Positions 29,837 to 40,244 are shown, numbered from the stretch's first letter. The stretch is 64,000 nucleotides of DNA from Kaustia mangrovi (GCF_015482775.1 NZ_CP058214.1:4268501-4332500), one strand, 5' to 3'. The notes: a model not told the origin generated them from the letters alone. Numbers and translations are program-made.

Positions 29837-30759
29837 ATGCGGTGGCGACAGGGACGACGCAGTTCGAATATCGAGGATCGGCGAGGCTCGGGACCGGCGT
29901 CCGGAGGCCGGGCGGGGGCATGCGCATCCCCGTCGGCGGCCGGCGCGGCGGCATTGGCGGGATCGGGCTGATCATCATCGTCGTGGCCGCGCTCTATTTC
30001 GGCGTCGACCCCCGCGTCCTGTTCGAGGGGGCGGGCATTCAGGTGCCGGGCTCGCAGACGGGCCAGGCCGACCGCAGCGCGCAGACCGTGCCGGGCGAAG
30101 CCCGCTCGGGCGAGGACGACGAGCTGAAGCAGTTCGTCTCCGTGGTCCTCGGCAGCACGGAGGACACCTGGCACGGCCTGTTCGGCGCCATGGGCAAGGA
30201 CTACGAGGAGCCGACGCTCGTCCTGTTCTCCGGCGCGGTGAATTCCGCCTGCGGTTTCGCGCAGGCCGCGATGGGGCCGTTCTACTGCCCGCGCGACCGG
30301 AAGGTTTACATCGATCTGAGCTTCTATCGCGACCTGCGCGATCGGCTCGGCGCGCCGGGCGATTTCGCCCAGGCCTATGTGATCGCCCACGAGGTCGGCC
30401 ACCATGTGCAGACCCTGCTCGGCATCAGCCAGCAGGTGCAGGCGGCCCGCGGGCGCGTGTCGAAGGCGGACGCCAACGCGCTGTCGGTCCGGCTCGAATT
30501 GCAGGCGGACTGTTTCGCCGGCGTGTGGGCGAACCGGGCGGACGAGGCGACCGATCTTCTCGAGGACGGCGACGTGGAGGAGGGGCTGACCGCGGCGGCC
30601 GCCATCGGCGACGACCGCCTCCAGCGCCAGTCGCAGGGCTATGTGGTGCCGGAATCCTTCACCCACGGCTCGTCGGAGCAGCGCGTGCGCTGGTTCAGCC
30701 GCGGGCTCGACACGGGCCGGCTGGGCTCGTGCGACACCTTCAACGCGGAGCGCCTGTGA
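29837..30759 (+). CDS. YpfJ-type neutral zinc metallopeptidase, apparent frameshift near the N-terminus
   Basis: The protein matches the YpfJ family: a conserved N-terminal MRW...[12 protein letters not shown] motif, a glycine-rich stretch, one membrane helix ([17 protein letters not shown]), the zinc-binding HEVGHH motif, and the [10 protein letters not shown] and GDDRLQ segments. The N-terminal motif is read from ATG 29837, which has GGGAGG upstream. Everything from MRIPVGG (29920) onward is in the next frame. One missing G in the run of five at 29915-29919 would join them. Either the sequence has an indel or the gene now starts at 29920 without its conserved N-terminus. The catalytic region itself is intact. 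Confidence 0.82.
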
Positions 30760-30832
30760 CGGCGATCCGCGTCCATATCCCCCGGAAACCCTGAAAGAAA
30801 GCGCTGGCATGGCCCAGCCCAGCGGATATAAG

Positions 30833-30858
30833 AAACGGGGAGAGGGGAGCCGTTTTTT
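30833..30858 (+). terminator. Rho-independent terminator after the ypfJ-type gene
   Basis: AAACGG (30833-30838) and CCGTTT (30850-30855) form a short stem followed by a run of six T (30853-30858), between the peptidase stop and the ABC transporter genes. The stem is short but the T-run is the clearest in the window. Confidence 0.55.
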
Positions 30859-30902
30859 CAGGGGGGAAGCGGCCGGGATGAACCGTCCTTGAGGGAGGCG
30901 GC

Positions 30903-32446
30903 GTGCCCACGCCAAGACTTGAGCTCACCGGCATCGTCAAGCGTTATCCGGGCGTTCTGGCCAATGACCGTGTCGACCTCGCCGTCATGCCGGGCGAGAT
31001 CCATGCGCTGCTCGGCGAGAACGGCGCCGGCAAGTCGACGCTGGTCAAGATCATCTACGGCGTCGTCCAGGCCGACGAGGGCGATATCCGATGGGATGGC
31101 CGGCCCGTCCGCATCGCCGACCCCCATGCCGCGCGCAAGCTCGGCATCGGCATGGTGTTCCAGCACTTCAACCTGTTCGAGACGCTCACCGTGGCGGAGA
31201 ACATCCTGCTCGGCCTCGACGGGCGGAGCGATCTGAAGGCGCTCTCCGCCGAGATCGCGGAGGTCGCGGAACGCTACGGCCTCGCCGTCAATCCGCACCG
31301 GCATGTCCATGCGCTCTCCGTCGGCGAGCGCCAGCGCGTGGAGATCATGCGCTGCCTGCTCCAGGACCCGCGCCTCATCGTCATGGACGAGCCGACCTCG
31401 GTGCTCACGCCGCAGGAGGCCGACGGCCTGTTCGTGACGCTGAGGCGGCTGGCGGGGGAGGGGCGCAGCGTGCTCTACATCTCCCACAAGCTGGAGGAGA
31501 TCCAGGCGCTCTGCGACACGGCCACGGTGCTGCGCGGCGGCCGGGTGAGCGGCCATTGCGTGCCGCGCGAGGAAACGCCGGCGAGCCTTGCGCGCATGAT
31601 GATCGGCCACGAACTGCCCCATGTGGCGCGTCACAGGCGGCGCGAGCCGGGCCGGCCGGTTCTGGCGGTCGAGGGCCTTTCAGTGCCCGCGCCCGACCCC
31701 CACGGGACCGACCTGAAGGACATCTCGTTCACGGTGCGCGAGGGCGAGGTGCTCGGCATTGCGGGCGTGGCCGGCAACGGCCAGCGCACGCTGCTCGGCG
31801 CGCTCAATGGCGAGACCGCCGCGCCCGCGCCCGGCATGATCGCGATGGACGGTGTGGCCGTGGGCCGGCTCTCCGCCGGGCGGCGCCGGGCGCGCGGCCT
31901 GGCCCATGTGCCCGAGGAGCGCCTGTCGCGCGGGGCGGTGCCGGCCATGTCGCTCGCCCGCAACACGCTGCTGACCGCCCATCGCAAGGGGCTGGTGCGC
32001 CACGGGCTGATCGACTTCGCGCGCACCCGCGCCTTCGCGCAAGGCATCATCGAACGCTTCAGGGTCGCAGCCCCGGGCCCGAGACGGAGGCGCGCGGCCT
32101 GTCGGGCGGCAATCTGCAGAAATTCATCGTCGGCCGCGAGATCTCGCTGGAGCCGCGCCTTCTGGTGCTCGGCTATCCCACATGGGGCGTCGATGTCGGC
32201 GCGGCCGCCGCGATCCGCCAGGAGATCATCGACCTCGCGGAGAAGGGCACGGCGGTCATCGTCCTGTCGGAGGATCTCGACGAGCTGTTCGAGGTCTGCG
32301 ACCGGATCGCGGTGATCGCGGGCGGCAGGCTGTCGCCGCTGCGCGCCGTCGGCGAGGCGGGCGTGGAGGAACTCGGCCAGTGGATGAGCGGCGGCTTCGC
32401 GGGCGCGGCACGCAAGGCGGACGCGGAGGCCGGCCATGCTGGTTAG
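30903..32446 (+). pseudogene. BMP-type nucleoside ABC transporter, ATP-binding protein (frameshifted)
   Basis: This is a fused two-domain ATPase like YufO/RbsA. The first domain has Walker A GENGAGKST, signature LSVGERQRVEI and Walker B LIVMDEPTS. The second has a degenerate Walker A (GVAGNGQRT) and signature LSGGNLQKF. The reading frame from GTG 30903 is lost around 32064-32081; the second signature continues one frame over to TGA 32446. Adding one base near 32066 restores a continuous protein of about 514 aa. As written, the first frame ends at 32315 with foreign C-terminal sequence. It is either a recent loss or a base-call error. It overlaps the first permease gene by 11 bases. Confidence 0.85.
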
Positions 32447-33512
32447 GCTCGAACCGCGCCTTGAGACCTCGCGCGCCATGCGTCTCGCCTCGCCGCTGAT
32501 CGCGGCGGGCCTCACCGTGCTCGCCGCCGTCATCCTGTTCTCCGCCCTCGGCCGCGACCCGGCGTCGGCGCTTTATGTCTTCTTCGTGCGCCCGCTGTCG
32601 AGCGCCTACGGGCTCGGGGAATGGGCGATCAAGGCGACGCCGCTCGCGCTGTGCGCGCTCGGCCTGACCATCGGCTTCCGCGGCAATGTCTGGAATATCG
32701 GCGCGGAGGGCCAGCTCACCATGGGGGCGATCTGCGGCGGCGGCGTCGCGCTCGCCTTCCATGGCGAGGCGGGCTGGTGGACCCTGCCGCTCATGCTCGC
32801 CGCGGGCGCGCTCGGCGGCATGGCCTGGGGCGCGATCCCGGCCCTCCTGAGGACGCGCTTCAACGCCAACGAGATCCTGACGAGCCTGATGCTCGGCTAT
32901 GTGGCGCTCCATCTGCTGGGCTATCTCGTCCACGGGCCGTGGCGCAGCCCGGAAGGGTTCAACTTCCCCGAAACGCGGCTGTTCGACGAGGCCGCCCTCA
33001 TGCCCGTGCTCCTGTCGGGGACGCGGCTCCATGCCGGCGTGATCCTCGCCCTTGTGGCGTTCGCGGCGGTCTGGCTCTTCACCGCGCGCTCGTTTCGCGG
33101 CTTCAAGGTGGATGTGGCCGGCCAGGCGCCGGCGGCGGCCGCCTATGCGGGGTTCGCCCGCTCCGGGGTCGTCTGGCTGAGCTTCCTCGTCTCCGGCGGC
33201 CTTGCGGGGCTTGCCGGCATCGTGGAGGTGACGGGCACCATCGGCCAGCTCCAGCCGGTCATCTCGCCGGGCTACGGGTTTGCGGCGATCATCGTGGCCT
33301 TTCTCGGCCGCCTGCATCCGGTGGGCGTGGTGATCGCGAGCCTTTTGATGTCGCTCGTCTATCTCGGCGGCGAATCCCTCCAGATCAACCAGAACCTGCC
33401 GCTTGCGGTGACCGGCGTGTTCCAGGGGCTGCTGCTGTTCTTCGTCCTCGGGACGGACGTCCTGGTGCGCTACCGCATAAGGATCGCGAGACTGGCCGGG
33501 GAGGAGGCGTGA
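32436..33512 (+). CDS. BMP-type nucleoside ABC transporter permease 1 (YufP-like)
   Basis: This 358-aa permease of the branched-chain/BMP family has about ten membrane helices and the family segment FRGNVWNIGAEGQLTMGAI, followed by NANEILTSLMLGYVA. It forms the membrane channel with the following gene and is powered by the preceding ATPase. By family, the substrate is likely a nucleoside or purine compound. It overlaps the ATPase gene upstream and shares one base with the next start (TGATG), so the three genes are a coupled operon. Confidence 0.9.
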   Translation: MLVRLEPRLETSRAMRLASPLIAAGLTVLAAVILFSALGRDPASALYVFFVRPLSSAYGLGEWAIKATPLALCALGLTIGFRGNVWNIGAEGQLTMGAICGGGVALAFHGEAGWWTLPLMLAAGALGGMAWGAIPALLRTRFNANEILTSLMLGYVALHLLGYLVHGPWRSPEGFNFPETRLFDEAALMPVLLSGTRLHAGVILALVAFAAVWLFTARSFRGFKVDVAGQAPAAAAYAGFARSGVVWLSFLVSGGLAGLAGIVEVTGTIGQLQPVISPGYGFAAIIVAFLGRLHPVGVVIASLLMSLVYLGGESLQINQNLPLAVTGVFQGLLLFFVLGTDVLVRYRIRIARLAGEEA

Positions 33513-34441
33513 TGGACGGCATCGATCAGGCGGTCACCATTCTCGCAGGGGCCATCCGGGCTGGAACCCCGCTGGTCTTCGCAGCCCTCGGCGAGCTCGT
33601 CGCGGAACGTTCCGGCGTCCTCAATCTGGGGGTGGAGGGCATGATGCTGATGGGGGCTGTGACCGGCTTCATCGCCACCGCCGTCACCGGCGACCCGCTC
33701 GTGGGCATCGCCGCGGCGATGCTCGCGGGGCTGGCCATGGCGCTCGTCTTCGCCGCGCTGACGCTGGGGCTGCTCGCCAACCAGGTCGCCACGGGGCTCG
33801 CGCTCACCATCTTCGGCGTCGGCCTGTCGGCCTTTGTCGGGCAGGATTATGTCGGCACGCCCATCGAGGGGCTGAAGGCTCTCGACCTGTTCGGGCTGGC
33901 GGGGCTTCCCGTCGTCGGCCCGCTGCTCTTCGGCCACGACCTCATGGTCTATCTGTCGCTCGTCCTGCTCGCCGCGGTGGCGTGGGTCCTGACGCGCACC
34001 CGCGCCGGGCTGGTCCTGAGGGCGGTGGGCGAGAACCCGGACGGCGCGCACGCCATCGGCCACCCGGTCCTGCGCATCCGCCTCCTCGCGGTGCTCTTCG
34101 GCGGGGCCTGCGCGGGCGTGGCGGGCGCCTATCTCTCGCTCGTCTACACCCCGCAATGGGCGGAGAACATGACCGCGGGGCGCGGCTGGATCGCGCTCGC
34201 CCTCGTCGTCTTCGCCACATGGCGGCCCGTGCGGGTGGCGCTCGGGGCCTATCTGTTCGGCGGCATCACCATTCTCGGCCTCCATGTGCAGGCGCTGGGC
34301 TTCGACGTATCCTCGCAGCTCATGGCGACCCTGCCCTATATCGCGACCGTCGTCGTTCTGGCGCTCATCTCGCGCGACGCGACCCGCATCCGGCTCAATG
34401 CGCCGGCAGCGCTCGGCCGCCCGTTCCATCCCGCCGCCTGA
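33512..34441 (+). CDS. BMP-type nucleoside ABC transporter permease 2 (YufQ-like)
   Basis: This 309-aa permease partners the preceding one. The family signature LNLGVEGMMLMGAVTGF follows AALGELVAERSGV near the start, and about nine membrane helices are present. ATG 33512 overlaps the previous stop by one base and follows GAGGAGG. The frame is open far upstream, but homology begins here. No BMP-type substrate-binding lipoprotein gene lies next to the operon in this window. Confidence 0.9.
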   Translation: MDGIDQAVTILAGAIRAGTPLVFAALGELVAERSGVLNLGVEGMMLMGAVTGFIATAVTGDPLVGIAAAMLAGLAMALVFAALTLGLLANQVATGLALTIFGVGLSAFVGQDYVGTPIEGLKALDLFGLAGLPVVGPLLFGHDLMVYLSLVLLAAVAWVLTRTRAGLVLRAVGENPDGAHAIGHPVLRIRLLAVLFGGACAGVAGAYLSLVYTPQWAENMTAGRGWIALALVVFATWRPVRVALGAYLFGGITILGLHVQALGFDVSSQLMATLPYIATVVVLALISRDATRIRLNAPAALGRPFHPAA

Positions 34442-34477
34442 GCGTTCGGGGGATGTACCGCTCCAGCGTCTCGATCC

Positions 34478-35251
34478 TCAGGCCGCCCGGGCCTTTCGCC
34501 GGCAGCGTTGCGGAATCTCGTCCAGGAACGCCCCGATCAGCCTGTTGACCGCCTCGGGCTGCTCGAATGGCACGAAATGGCCGGCATCCTCCACGAGCGC
34601 GAAGCGGCCGGAGGGGAGGCGGGCCGCCATCCGCGCCATCATGGCCGGCGGCGCGAAGGGGTCCTGCGCGCCGGCGACGACCAGCGCCGGACAGGCAATG
34701 CGGGCCAGCTCGGCGCGCATGTCGAACCCGGCGATAAGCTCGATATGGCGCCTGAAGAGCGCCGGCGGCATCCGTGCGAGGGTGCGCCGCACGAGGCTCG
34801 CGCCCACGGGATCCGCCGCATCGCTCGCCAGCATCTCCACGGCCTGCCAGGCGATTTCGCTCATTGTCCGGCCGGCCTCGAGCGGCCCGAGCCACGTCTC
34901 CAGGAACGCCTTCTGGAACGGAGCCTCGCGATTGCCGAACGCCGCGCTGGTCGCGATCAGGACGAGGCCGGCGATCCGCTCGGGACAGTGCCGCGCCATG
35001 TGCAGGGCGAGCATTCCGCCCAGCGAATAGCCGATCAGTACGGCACGCCGGGCCTCGATGGCCTTCAGATACTCCTCCAGCCGGTCGGCCAGCTCTTCCA
35101 GCGTGATCGACGGCGAAGGCGGGCTTGGAGGATATCCCCAGGCCGACCACGGCGCGACGGGATAGCTCCCGGAGAAATATGCGGTCTGGAAGGACCAGAT
35201 ATCTGTATGGCCACCCAGCCCGTCGAGAAAGGCGAGCGTCGGTTGCGTCAT
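34478..35251 (-). CDS. Alpha/beta fold hydrolase
   Basis: This 257-aa alpha/beta hydrolase has the nucleophile elbow GYSLGG, the acid in AGAQDPFAPP and the histidine in DAGHFVPFE, a complete catalytic triad. Esterases and acyl-thioester or lactone hydrolases share this fold; the substrate is not predictable. The frame runs upstream to 35476, but ATG 35251 (MTQPTLAF) starts the fold, and the longer N-terminus lies in AT-rich intergenic DNA. It is convergent with the ABC permease gene and divergent from the folA leader ORF. Confidence 0.85.
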   Translation of the reverse strand: MTQPTLAFLDGLGGHTDIWSFQTAYFSGSYPVAPWSAWGYPPSPPSPSITLEELADRLEEYLKAIEARRAVLIGYSLGGMLALHMARHCPERIAGLVLIATSAAFGNREAPFQKAFLETWLGPLEAGRTMSEIAWQAVEMLASDAADPVGASLVRRTLARMPPALFRRHIELIAGFDMRAELARIACPALVVAGAQDPFAPPAMMARMAARLPSGRFALVEDAGHFVPFEQPEAVNRLIGAFLDEIPQRCRRKARAA

Positions 35252-35434
35252 GCGAGTGTCCCCCGAACCCAACGTTACGACCCCGTCATCGAAAAAACAA
35301 CTATAAGTAGCAATTTTAGAGATAATCAAATGTTTGTGGCCATTCAAAGTCCCGTTCGCGGACCTGTTGACAAGCCACCCGCTCTCTGTGCGTCTTGATA
35401 TCCGCAAAAAAGAGGCAGACAGGCCGGGTGACGC

Positions 35435-35671
35435 ATGACGTGGTGGCTCGTTCTCTTCGTTCTCATCGATGGCCAATGGGTGCCGGGGGCGGATCTGACG
35501 CCGGAGGGCTGGAGCCCGCGCGCCTATGACACACGGGAGGAGTGCATGGAGCGCCGGGATTTCGCCGAGGAGTCGCTGGCCGGCCTCCGCGATGTCGACG
35601 ACTCGAAATGGTTCTGCACGCGCGACAGGGATGCCGCGCTCTCCGAGCTCGAGGCGGAGGCCGGACAGTGA
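35435..35671 (+). CDS. Small conserved-looking protein coupled to folA
   Basis: This 78-aa ORF starts with ATG. It has a hydrophobic N-terminus (MTWWLVLFVLIDGQWVPG), two cysteines (in REECMERR and KWFCTRD) and an acidic C-terminus. It may be membrane-anchored or exported with a disulfide. Its TGA overlaps the GTG start of folA (GTGA), a coupled arrangement that argues it is translated. Small proteins of this kind occur beside folA in other alphaproteobacteria. I know no function for them. Confidence 0.65.
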   Translation: MTWWLVLFVLIDGQWVPGADLTPEGWSPRAYDTREECMERRDFAEESLAGLRDVDDSKWFCTRDRDAALSELEAEAGQ

Positions 35672-36186
35672 CGCGGCTCGTCTATGTCGTGGCCGCCGGC
35701 GAGAACGGCGTCATCGGGCGCGATGGCGGCCTGCCATGGCGCCTGTCCTCCGATCTGCGGCGCTTCAAGGAGATCACCATGGGCAAGCCGCTCGTCATGG
35801 GGCGCAAGACCTATGAGTCGATCGGCCGACCGCTGCCGGGCCGCGACAATATCGTGGTCACCCGCCGGGGCGGTTTCGCGCCGGAGGGCGTGATCGTCGC
35901 GGACAGCCTGGAGGCGGCGTTGAAGGTGGCGGAGGAGAAGGCGAGGGCGCGCGGCGCCGACGAGATCGCTGTCATCGGCGGTGGCGAGATCTTCGAGGCG
36001 CTGATGGACCGTGTCGAGCGCATCTACCTCTCCCGCGTGCATGCCAGCCCCGGCGGCGATGTCTTCCTGCCTGCGCTCGACCCCGCCGAATGGCGCGAAA
36101 CGGCGCGCGAGGACCATGAGGCGGGCGAGCGCGACGACGCCTCCTTCTCGCTCGTCGTGCTCGACCGGGTGGCCGGCCGGTCTTGA
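35668..36186 (+). CDS. folA: Dihydrofolate reductase
   Basis: FolA (172 aa) reduces dihydrofolate to tetrahydrofolate with NADPH. Motifs include VVAAGENGVIGRDGGLPWRL at the N-terminus, MGRKTYESIGRPLPGR and the VIGGGEIF segment. The start is GTG 35668, overlapping the previous stop by three bases (GTGA). The frame is open upstream, but homology starts at VTRLVYVVAA. The usual neighbour thyA is not seen in the window. Confidence 0.94.
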   Translation: MTRLVYVVAAGENGVIGRDGGLPWRLSSDLRRFKEITMGKPLVMGRKTYESIGRPLPGRDNIVVTRRGGFAPEGVIVADSLEAALKVAEEKARARGADEIAVIGGGEIFEALMDRVERIYLSRVHASPGGDVFLPALDPAEWRETAREDHEAGERDDASFSLVVLDRVAGRS

Positions 36187-36271
36187 TTTGGCGGACCCGC
36201 GCCCCGACACTTAAGGGGACAGTGGCCCCAGCCCCCGCGCCTTCGCGGGGCGTCCGGCGAGGTGAACGCCC

Positions 36272-37672
36272 ATGCCCAGCACCGCCCCCGTCTTCCACAA
36301 TGTCATCGAGGCGATCGGCAATACGCCGCTCCACGAGGTCACGGCGCTGGATACCGGCCCGTGCCGGCTGTTCCTGAAGCTGGAGAACCAGAACCCCGGC
36401 GGCTCCATCAAGGACCGGATCGGCCGGTCGATGATCGAGGCGGCCGAGCGCGACGGGCTCATCGCGCCCGGCGGCACCATCGTGGAGGCGACCGCCGGCA
36501 ATACCGGGCTCGCGCTGGCGCTCGTCGCCCGGCAGAAGGGCTATCGCATGGTGCTGATCGTGCCCGACAAGATGGCCCAGGAGAAGGTCTTCCACCTGCG
36601 CGCCATGGGGGCCGACGTCATCACCACGCGCTCCGATGTCGGCAAGGGGCACCCGGAATACTATCAGGACATGGCGGAGCGGCTGGCCGGCGAGAATGGC
36701 TGGTACTACATCAACCAGTTCGCCAATCCCGCCAATCCCCATGCCCACGAGACGACCACGGGCCCGGAGATCCTCGCCCAGTGCGAGGCCGCCGGGGTTG
36801 CGCCCGACGCCATCGTCTGCGGCGTCGGCTCGGGCGGCACGGCGACGGGACTGTCGCGTTTCTTCGCGACGGCGAGGCCCGAGACGCAGTTCGTGCTCGC
36901 CGACCCGGAGGGCTCGATCCTTGGCCATTACATCGAGACCGGCGAGGTCTCCACGGATGTCGGCTCATGGCTGGTGGAGGGTATAGGTGAGGATTTCGTG
37001 CCGCCGGTCGCCGATCTGTCGCGGGTGAAGACGGCCTATTCGATCCCGGACCGGGAAAGCTTCCAGGCGGCGCGCGAGCTCCTGAGGCGCGAGGGCGTGC
37101 TCGGCGGCTCCTCGACGGGAACGCTGCTCGCCGCGGCGCTGCGCCACGCCCGCCGGCAGACGGAGTCCCAGACCATCGTCACCTTCGTCTGCGACAGCGG
37201 CAACAAGTATCTCTCCAAGATGTTCAACGACTTCTGGATGATCGACAACGGCTTCATGGAGACGCCCCACAAGGGCGACCTCACGGACCTCGTGGCGCGC
37301 AAGTTCGCCGAGGCGCAGACCGTGACGGTCAAGCCCTCGACGGGCCTCGACCGGGCCTACCGCCAGATGAAGCTCTACGACATCTCCCAGCTTCCCGTGC
37401 TGGAGGAGGACAGGCTGGTCGGCATTCTCGACGAGGAGGACCTGCTCGCCTTCGTCTGCGGCCATGGGGGCCGGTTCGACGGCACGGCGGCGGACGCCAT
37501 GAGCCGCGACATCAAGGTGGTCGATGCCGGCGACAGGCTGACCGACGTCCTCTCCATCCTGCGGCGCGGCATGGTCGCGCCCGTCGTGTCCGATGGCCGC
37601 TTCCAGGGGCTCATCACAAAGACGGACGTGCTCAACCACTTGCGGCTGCACCCCGAGGAAGCCAAGTGTTGA
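36272..37672 (+). CDS. Cystathionine beta-synthase (PLP lyase with two CBS domains)
   Basis: This 466-aa PLP enzyme condenses homocysteine and serine to cystathionine. The PLP lysine is K47 in NPGGSIKDR, the asparagine loop is EATAGNTGLA, and the phosphate-binding loop is GVGSGGTATG. The fold-type II core (about 5-310) is followed by two CBS domains (about 345-400 and 405-460), as in CBS rather than plain cysteine synthase. The following gene encodes the next enzyme of trans-sulfuration. It starts at ATG 36272, 85 bases after folA. Confidence 0.9.
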   Translation: MPSTAPVFHNVIEAIGNTPLHEVTALDTGPCRLFLKLENQNPGGSIKDRIGRSMIEAAERDGLIAPGGTIVEATAGNTGLALALVARQKGYRMVLIVPDKMAQEKVFHLRAMGADVITTRSDVGKGHPEYYQDMAERLAGENGWYYINQFANPANPHAHETTTGPEILAQCEAAGVAPDAIVCGVGSGGTATGLSRFFATARPETQFVLADPEGSILGHYIETGEVSTDVGSWLVEGIGEDFVPPVADLSRVKTAYSIPDRESFQAARELLRREGVLGGSSTGTLLAAALRHARRQTESQTIVTFVCDSGNKYLSKMFNDFWMIDNGFMETPHKGDLTDLVARKFAEAQTVTVKPSTGLDRAYRQMKLYDISQLPVLEEDRLVGILDEEDLLAFVCGHGGRFDGTAADAMSRDIKVVDAGDRLTDVLSILRRGMVAPVVSDGRFQGLITKTDVLNHLRLHPEEAKC

Positions 37673-37723
37673 GATCAGCGTCATCCCGCTCTCCCCTTCT
37701 CCAGACCGAAGCGAGACAATCCC

Positions 37724-38899
37724 ATGAAGAAGAACAGGGCCGGGTTCTCCACCCGCGCAATCCATGCAGGCCAGGCGCCGGATCCGGTGACCGGCGCCAT
37801 CATGACGCCGATCTACGCCACCTCGACCTATGTCCAGTCGAGCCCCGGCGTCCACAAGGGCTACGAGTATTCGCGCTCCGGCAACCCGACGCGCAAGGCG
37901 CTGGAGGACTGCATGGCGGATCTGGAGAACGGCGCGAGAGGCTTCGCCTTCGCCTCCGGCCTCGCCGCCTCCGCCACGGTGCTGGAGCTGCTCGACGCCG
38001 GCGACCACGTGGTCGCGGCCGACGATCTCTATGGCGGCACCTATCGGCTGTTCGAGGGCGTGCGCAAGCGCTCCTCGGGGCTTGAGACGAGCTTCGTCGA
38101 CTTCTCCGATCTCGACGCGGTGGAGGCCGCCATCACGCCGCGCACGCGAATGCTCTGGGTGGAGACGCCGACCAATCCGCTGCTGAAGGTCATCGATCTG
38201 GCCGCCGTCTCCGCGCTCGCCCGCCGCCACGGCCTCGTCGCGGTCTGCGACAACACCTTCGCCTCGCCCTATCTCCAGCGCCCGCTCGACCATGGCTTCG
38301 ACCTCGTCGTCCATTCCGCGACCAAGTATCTCAACGGCCATTCCGATGTGGTCGGCGGCATCGTCGTCGCCGCAGAGGAGAGCGCCCATGAGGGGCTCGC
38401 CGACCGTCTCGGCTATCTCCAGAACGCCGTCGGCGGGGTGATGGGCCCGTTCGACGCCTTCATGGTGCTGCGCGCGCTCAAGACGCTGCCGGTCCGCATG
38501 GAGCGCCACTGCGCGAACGCCATGGCGGTGGCGCGCTATCTTGAGGCCCACAATGCCGTGTCGCGCGTCTATTTCCCGGGGCTTGAGAGCCATCCCGGCC
38601 ACGACATTGCCAGCCGGCAGATGACCGGCTTCGGCGGCATGGTGACGGCGGTGCTGACAGGCGGGCTCGCCGCGGCGAGGGGGTTTCTCGAGCGCACGGA
38701 GCTGTTCTCGCTGGCGGAAAGCCTCGGCGGCGTGGAAAGCCTCATCGAGCATCCCGCCATCATGACCCATGCCTCCATCCCGCCGGAGACGCGCGCCGCG
38801 CTCGGCATCGATGACGGTCTGGTGCGGCTGTCGGTCGGCATCGAGGATGTGGACGACCTGCTGGCCGACCTAGAACAGGCCCTGAAAACAATCGGTTAG
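37724..38899 (+). CDS. Cystathionine gamma-lyase/gamma-synthase family PLP enzyme
   Basis: This 391-aa Cys/Met-metabolism PLP enzyme has its PLP lysine at K201 in SATKYLNGHSD, the YSRSGNPTR motif near residue 50 and the ASGLAA segment near 80. Given the adjacent cystathionine beta-synthase, the likely reaction is cystathionine to cysteine and 2-oxobutyrate (reverse trans-sulfuration). Gamma-synthase activity cannot be excluded by sequence. It follows the CBS gene by 51 bases and probably shares its transcript. Confidence 0.9.
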   Translation: MKKNRAGFSTRAIHAGQAPDPVTGAIMTPIYATSTYVQSSPGVHKGYEYSRSGNPTRKALEDCMADLENGARGFAFASGLAASATVLELLDAGDHVVAADDLYGGTYRLFEGVRKRSSGLETSFVDFSDLDAVEAAITPRTRMLWVETPTNPLLKVIDLAAVSALARRHGLVAVCDNTFASPYLQRPLDHGFDLVVHSATKYLNGHSDVVGGIVVAAEESAHEGLADRLGYLQNAVGGVMGPFDAFMVLRALKTLPVRMERHCANAMAVARYLEAHNAVSRVYFPGLESHPGHDIASRQMTGFGGMVTAVLTGGLAAARGFLERTELFSLAESLGGVESLIEHPAIMTHASIPPETRAALGIDDGLVRLSVGIEDVDDLLADLEQALKTIG

Positions 38900-38961
38900 A
38901 CCCGTTTCCGGACTCTGATCGGGAGCTTGGCGTCCGGCTCTCGCGCCGCATGGGCCCGCCG

Positions 38962-38987
38962 GCATGGCCGCACGCGGGCGGCCATGC
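38962..38987. terminator. Stem-loop after the trans-sulfuration genes
   Basis: GCATGGCCGC (38962-38971) pairs perfectly with GCGGCCATGC (38978-38987) around a 6-base loop, 63 bases after the stop. There is no strong T-run. It separates the trans-sulfuration pair from the formaldehyde dehydrogenase gene. Confidence 0.45.
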
Positions 38988-39126
38988 GGCTGCGCGCCCG
39001 TTTCGCCGTTTCCCCCTGCGGCTTATCTGGCACTTGAGATTCCGCCGGCCCGCTGCCACAGTCGGGTGCGCCGTCCGCAGGGTTGGCCCAGGTTTCAGGT
39101 ATCGTCGATGAAGGAGACAAGGCGCG

Positions 39127-40236
<1,110 letters not shown>

Positions 40237-40244
40237 CACTGGCC

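Noticed and set aside
27586-30759. 1057-codon plus-strand frame that ends in the YpfJ-type peptidase
   Set aside because: Only the last 280 residues resemble a protein family; the rest is antisense to gltX and nadE.
35252-35434. Sigma-70 promoter with TTGACA near 35368 before the folA leader ORF
   Set aside because: No acceptable -10 hexamer lies 16-18 bases downstream; the AT-rich stretch is noted but not called.
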